Shown here: positions 60,991 through 64,000 of the stretch, in pieces | How positions within the stretch are numbered: position 1 is the first letter of the stretch | Layout of the letters: every line of letters starts with the position of its first letter | Assembly (NCBI RefSeq): GCF_040712315.1 | Contig: NC_134015.1 | Span: 51,429,964-51,493,963 of the forward strand | Length of the DNA: 64,000 bases | Reading direction: 5' to 3' | Source of the DNA: Castanea sativa | Lineage: Eukaryota > Streptophyta > Magnoliopsida > Fagales > Fagaceae | Notes under the pieces: generated by a model | Databases searched by the model: none | Told to the model about the DNA's origin: nothing | Seen by the model: the letters and a program-made list of their open reading frames with translations, nothing else | Translations under genes and position numbers: made by a program

Positions 60991-61653
60991 TCAAGACGAA
61001 ATATTAGATGGAGTACCAACAAAATGTTTGAGAATGGTGTAAACCAAAGTATTGACACCATCAGGAACACCACGGTTAATATTTTCATCAAAAATGGGCA
61101 TTCCATCAGTATCTCTTTTAACGGCATGTTTAATAGATTCTCTGAATTCTTCTGTGAGATGTGAATCCCACCATCCGCGAAGACAACCAGTAAAACCAGA
61201 TGCAAGCAAATCAACAATATCAGGATGATCAAGATTGTCATGGTTATTTATGTATGCAATACCAACCATAGACATGTGAGCCATTTTGTTAATAATTTCT
61301 TGTTCAGACAAATCATCAATATTCCATTCATAAAGTTTATCAGCAGAAACAGAAAATTGAGTTTGAGAAGATCTTTCTTCAAACTGTACATCAGGAGGAG
61401 TAGGCTTAGAATACCAATTTTTTGTAAGAGTTGTGGGATTGGGTTTTCCAACAAATCTTTTAATTTCAAGTAAACTTATGCCATCATCAAAAGCATTTTT
61501 AGAAGATTTTGAAGATAATGAGTCAGAATTTGTGTCGTCATCCGAAACAATTTCTTTCTTATTTCTTGAAATAGCACAAGCAGCGCTTCTAGAAGTAGAA
61601 GTTTGCTCGGTTTTAACCTTTAAATCAGCAAGCATTTTTTTCAATCTTTTCAA
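60991..61653 (-). pseudogene. Capsid-like region of pararetrovirus fossil
   Basis: An open frame of 220 codons begins at 61653, 29 bases before the end of the upstream frame and in a different frame. It has a Lys/Ser/Asp-rich N-terminal part and then a segment containing GCLRGWWDSHLTEEF, a tryptophan-rich pattern seen in caulimovirid capsid proteins. The frame is cut off at the microsatellite. Whether the overlap with the upstream frame is natural or a mutation is unclear. The capsid assignment is by pattern only. Confidence 0.55.
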
Positions 61654-63453
61654 CAGTTGATCCTTGGGAATTAACTAAATCAAAAGTCTTACTCTGAGAA
61701 GTTTTAAAATCAATATTTTTTCTTTGACTGGGTAAATCAATCAAAGGTTTCTCAGGTTTTGAAACAATAGGTTTTTCAACAATTTTTTCTTCAATACAGT
61801 CAAGCTGTTGACCAATAATATGCAAAGATTCATTAGTAATATTGTTTTGTTCAATAATGGCAAAAACATGAGTTTTATCATCAGCAATTTTGAAAGGGGA
61901 GGCTTTCACCTCAGTGCTTTCTTTATCATTTTTGCAAGTAATCAAAACAGTTTCAAGGGGTGGATGACTGGATTTAACAACAGTTTTATCATATTTAACA
62001 AAAGCAGATTTTTTTATTACGTTCAAGTAATTGGTATGAACCTCATTTCTTGAAACATAATAATTCTCAAGATAGTCAAAAAACAAAATATGTTGCTTTA
62101 ACAAATTCATTTTTTCTCTCCATTTCCTTTTGATTCTGTCTTTTTCAGACTGAGCAAAAGTACTTTGGTAATACTTACTTTTACCACGGTTTGCTTTAGA
62201 AAAGAATTCATTACTTAAAGCAACCATATCAATTTGAAAAGCAGGGGTTTCAACATCCATCAAATTTATCACACGCAGATGTTTAAAAGGAGGAGGAGGT
62301 TCAATAGGTGGAAAATCAGATCCAGAAGGAGCCTCAGATTTTGCATCTTCTTCTTCTTCTTGATCATATTTTGGGAGAAACTCAGGTTTAGTTGAGTAAT
62401 AAGTATTGCTAACCTGGGAATTATTGGTAGCAACTCCTTTTAGCTTTAAATCAAGTGGTTCAAAATTCTTTTTCAAAAATTCGTCAACATCAGCATTTCT
62501 TTTAGCAACACTTTCAGACCCAACAAAGGACTTTCTTCCTTCATTGATTTTTAAAGGTTTGTGAGTAGGAAAACATTTGGTATCATCAAAAAATATTTTA
62601 ATAGTTCCATCAGTGTATTGAGCAATTTTAGTAAGATCAAGTTCATCAAAAACAGGTTTAACAGGTGGTGCAACTTGTTCCAAAGTCCATTCTTTGGGAA
62701 GAGTAATATCTTGCCATTGAATCATTTTAGGAATTTGGATCTTAGCATCAAGGGTGGAACATTGAATCAACATAGTTTTTCTAGCAAGATCACGTCCTCT
62801 AGACCGAGGAGTTAGCTGGGAATCAAGCAATCTATAAAAAATTCGGTAAATAAGAGTAAAAGGTCTACTACCATCATCCATATCATAACCAAAAGTCAAT
62901 ATATTCAAAGTTAAAGCTTTAATAATATTAGGATCATCAAGAGCAAGAGCAAGATCAGGATAACAATCAAAGTAAACAGGACCATCATACAAAGAAGCAG
63001 TAATCATGCCAAGAATGCTATCATTAAATTTCTTAAATCTAGCATCACGTAAACACATAAGCACAGAAGCATCAATTCCTTTTCTTGTTAAAGGTTTAAC
63101 AGCAACTTGAACCAGACCAATGTGTAAATATTTAAGATTTTTCTTGGATAAAAACTCGTTAATATTTTTCTTGGAAAATAAACAACATTTTTCATGAGTT
63201 TTAGAAATAGAAAGGTTTGTTCAACAGTTCTAGCTCTATATTCAGAGAAAATACTTTTTTCAGTCCAGTTAAGATCATAAACAGATTTAGTAGAAATCTT
63301 AGGAATATTCCATTTTCTAAAATCTGGGTACTCACTTTCTCCAACAGTGAGGTCTTCTTCATTCACAATATCAAGAGGACAACCAATCCTAGAGCTAATA
63401 GAAGAGTCAAATCTCCACATCCTATCAATATCTATCTTAGTTATAACACTCAA
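61625..63453 (-). pseudogene. Movement-protein-like region of pararetrovirus fossil
   Basis: Two open segments, 63453-63088 and 63064-61625, lie in different frames; the break is a frameshift near 63200. Together they resemble the 30K-type movement protein of caulimovirids, with a motif pattern such as LYDGPVYFDCYPDLALAL followed by MIQWQDITLPKEW. The long tail to 61625 is Lys/Ser/Glu-rich and has no recognised domain. It is non-functional as it stands because of the frame break. Confidence 0.65.
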
Positions 63454-63692
63454 TTATCACGTTTTTCTCACAGCCGTTGCATTTCGTAACACATACCGTT
63501 CATCAACCCTATTCCTCTCACGCCCTCATGCTCTCCTGGCTTCACGGGCCTTATTGTTCAGATCTGGGACATTTTACAATGGCGGTGGCGCCAACGGCGG
63601 CAAGATCAACACAACAACGAAGTATCACAAGGTCAGGCAGACACAGACAAAATATGAAAGACTCAACAACACTATCGGCCAAGGAAAGAATG

Positions 63693-63704
63693 GCTCTGAT
63701 ACCA
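63693..63704 (-). other. tRNA-Met primer-binding site
   Basis: On the minus strand TGGTATCAGAGC, complementary to the 3' end of initiator tRNA-Met, used by caulimovirids and by many Copia elements. It lies about 240 bases upstream of the first reading frame. Confidence 0.85.
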
Positions 63705-64000
63705 TAAAGGGGGAAGGACGACAGCGCAGAAGGCGAAAGCACAACAGATAGCAGATATGGAATAATTCAAAGTAAATTATAATTGAAAGTAAGGCAGTAA
63801 AACCAGCCAAGCAGTTGTTATATCAAAATAATTCAAAATATTGAAAACAGACTTGTTTATTGAATATACATCAAAATACTTACAGTAGTAGTAGCAACAA
63901 GATTACAGTGATCAACAGGTTGGGTAAACAGTACAAGGCTTGAAAGCTGGTCCTGGTTCCTAGTTACAAGCTTTGTGTAATCAGTGAGATATCTTGATCT
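63705..64000 (-). promoter_or_regulatory. Upstream region of pararetrovirus fossil
   Basis: On the minus strand this lies upstream of the primer site. It contains an AATAAA word (about 63855-63860) that could be the viral poly(A) signal, and AT-rich sequence. The window ends here, so the boundary with host DNA is not visible. Confidence 0.4.

Larger units (their letters stand above)
60935..63704 (-). mobile_element. Truncated endogenous pararetrovirus-like sequence
   Basis: Reading leftward: a tRNA-Met-type primer site, then a short non-coding stretch, a movement-protein-like reading frame, a linker region and a capsid-like reading frame, ending abruptly at a TA/CA microsatellite. Protease, reverse transcriptase and RNase H are absent. 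The order fits Caulimoviridae of the petuvirus/florendovirus style. No LTR-type CA end precedes the primer site, which argues against an ordinary LTR retrotransposon. The reading frames are broken, so this is a fossil. Confidence 0.7.

Noticed and set aside
63477..63751. Overlapping frames in the pararetrovirus leader
   Set aside because: They overlap each other on both strands, lack domains and cover the primer-binding site, so they are unlikely to be genes.

Overview
This window is nuclear DNA of a flowering plant (eudicot). It is AT-rich, with long-intron genes, plant-type splice sites and a dense, layered set of transposable elements. The repeat style resembles woody eudicots, but the species cannot be fixed from sequence alone. 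I found no tRNA, rRNA or CRISPR features.

Three host genes are intact, all on the minus strand. (1) 2604-9812: a CAPRIN-like, RGG-box glycine-rich protein (4 exons, 465 aa) with one 5.6 kb intron. (2) 12414-25596: AMP deaminase, the FAC1/AMPD type (19 exons, about 911 aa), with metal-binding and catalytic motifs intact, one GC-AG intron, and a decayed antisense LINE of about 2.6 kb in intron 10. (3) 44072-49569: an NPF/POT proton-coupled transporter of the NPF2 group (4 exons, 624 aa). A badly decayed NPF relic lies on the same strand at about 56638-57375.

The rest is mobile DNA. A 4,200 bp hAT element (36232-40431) has clear terminal inverted repeats, an exact 8 bp target duplication and a broken transposase gene; a 152 bp non-autonomous relative lies at 27426-27577. 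Other elements with visible target duplications are a 1.2 kb long-TIR Mutator-like element (41739-42933), a 314 bp foldback Mutator-type MITE (30850-31163), a 521 bp hAT MITE in the NPF gene (45223-45743), Tourist/Harbinger-type MITEs (43343-43482, 52111-52483) and a 916 bp element carrying a GC-rich minisatellite (58749-59664).

From about 50230 to 54152 there is a tandem array of an AT-rich unit of roughly 0.5 kb. Its copies were separately interrupted by a Helitron (two copies at the same site), a MITE nested in one Helitron, and a solo LTR. The uninterrupted copies serve as empty-site controls for each insertion.

The right end (about 60935-64000, minus strand) is a broken endogenous pararetrovirus-like sequence: a tRNA-Met primer site, a movement-protein-type region and a capsid-like region. 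It is truncated next to a TA/CA microsatellite.

A recurring oddity is a set of very short oligo(A)-ended insertions (about 12-23 bp) flanked by exact 12-17 bp duplications. They look like abortive LINE retropositions that left only the tail.
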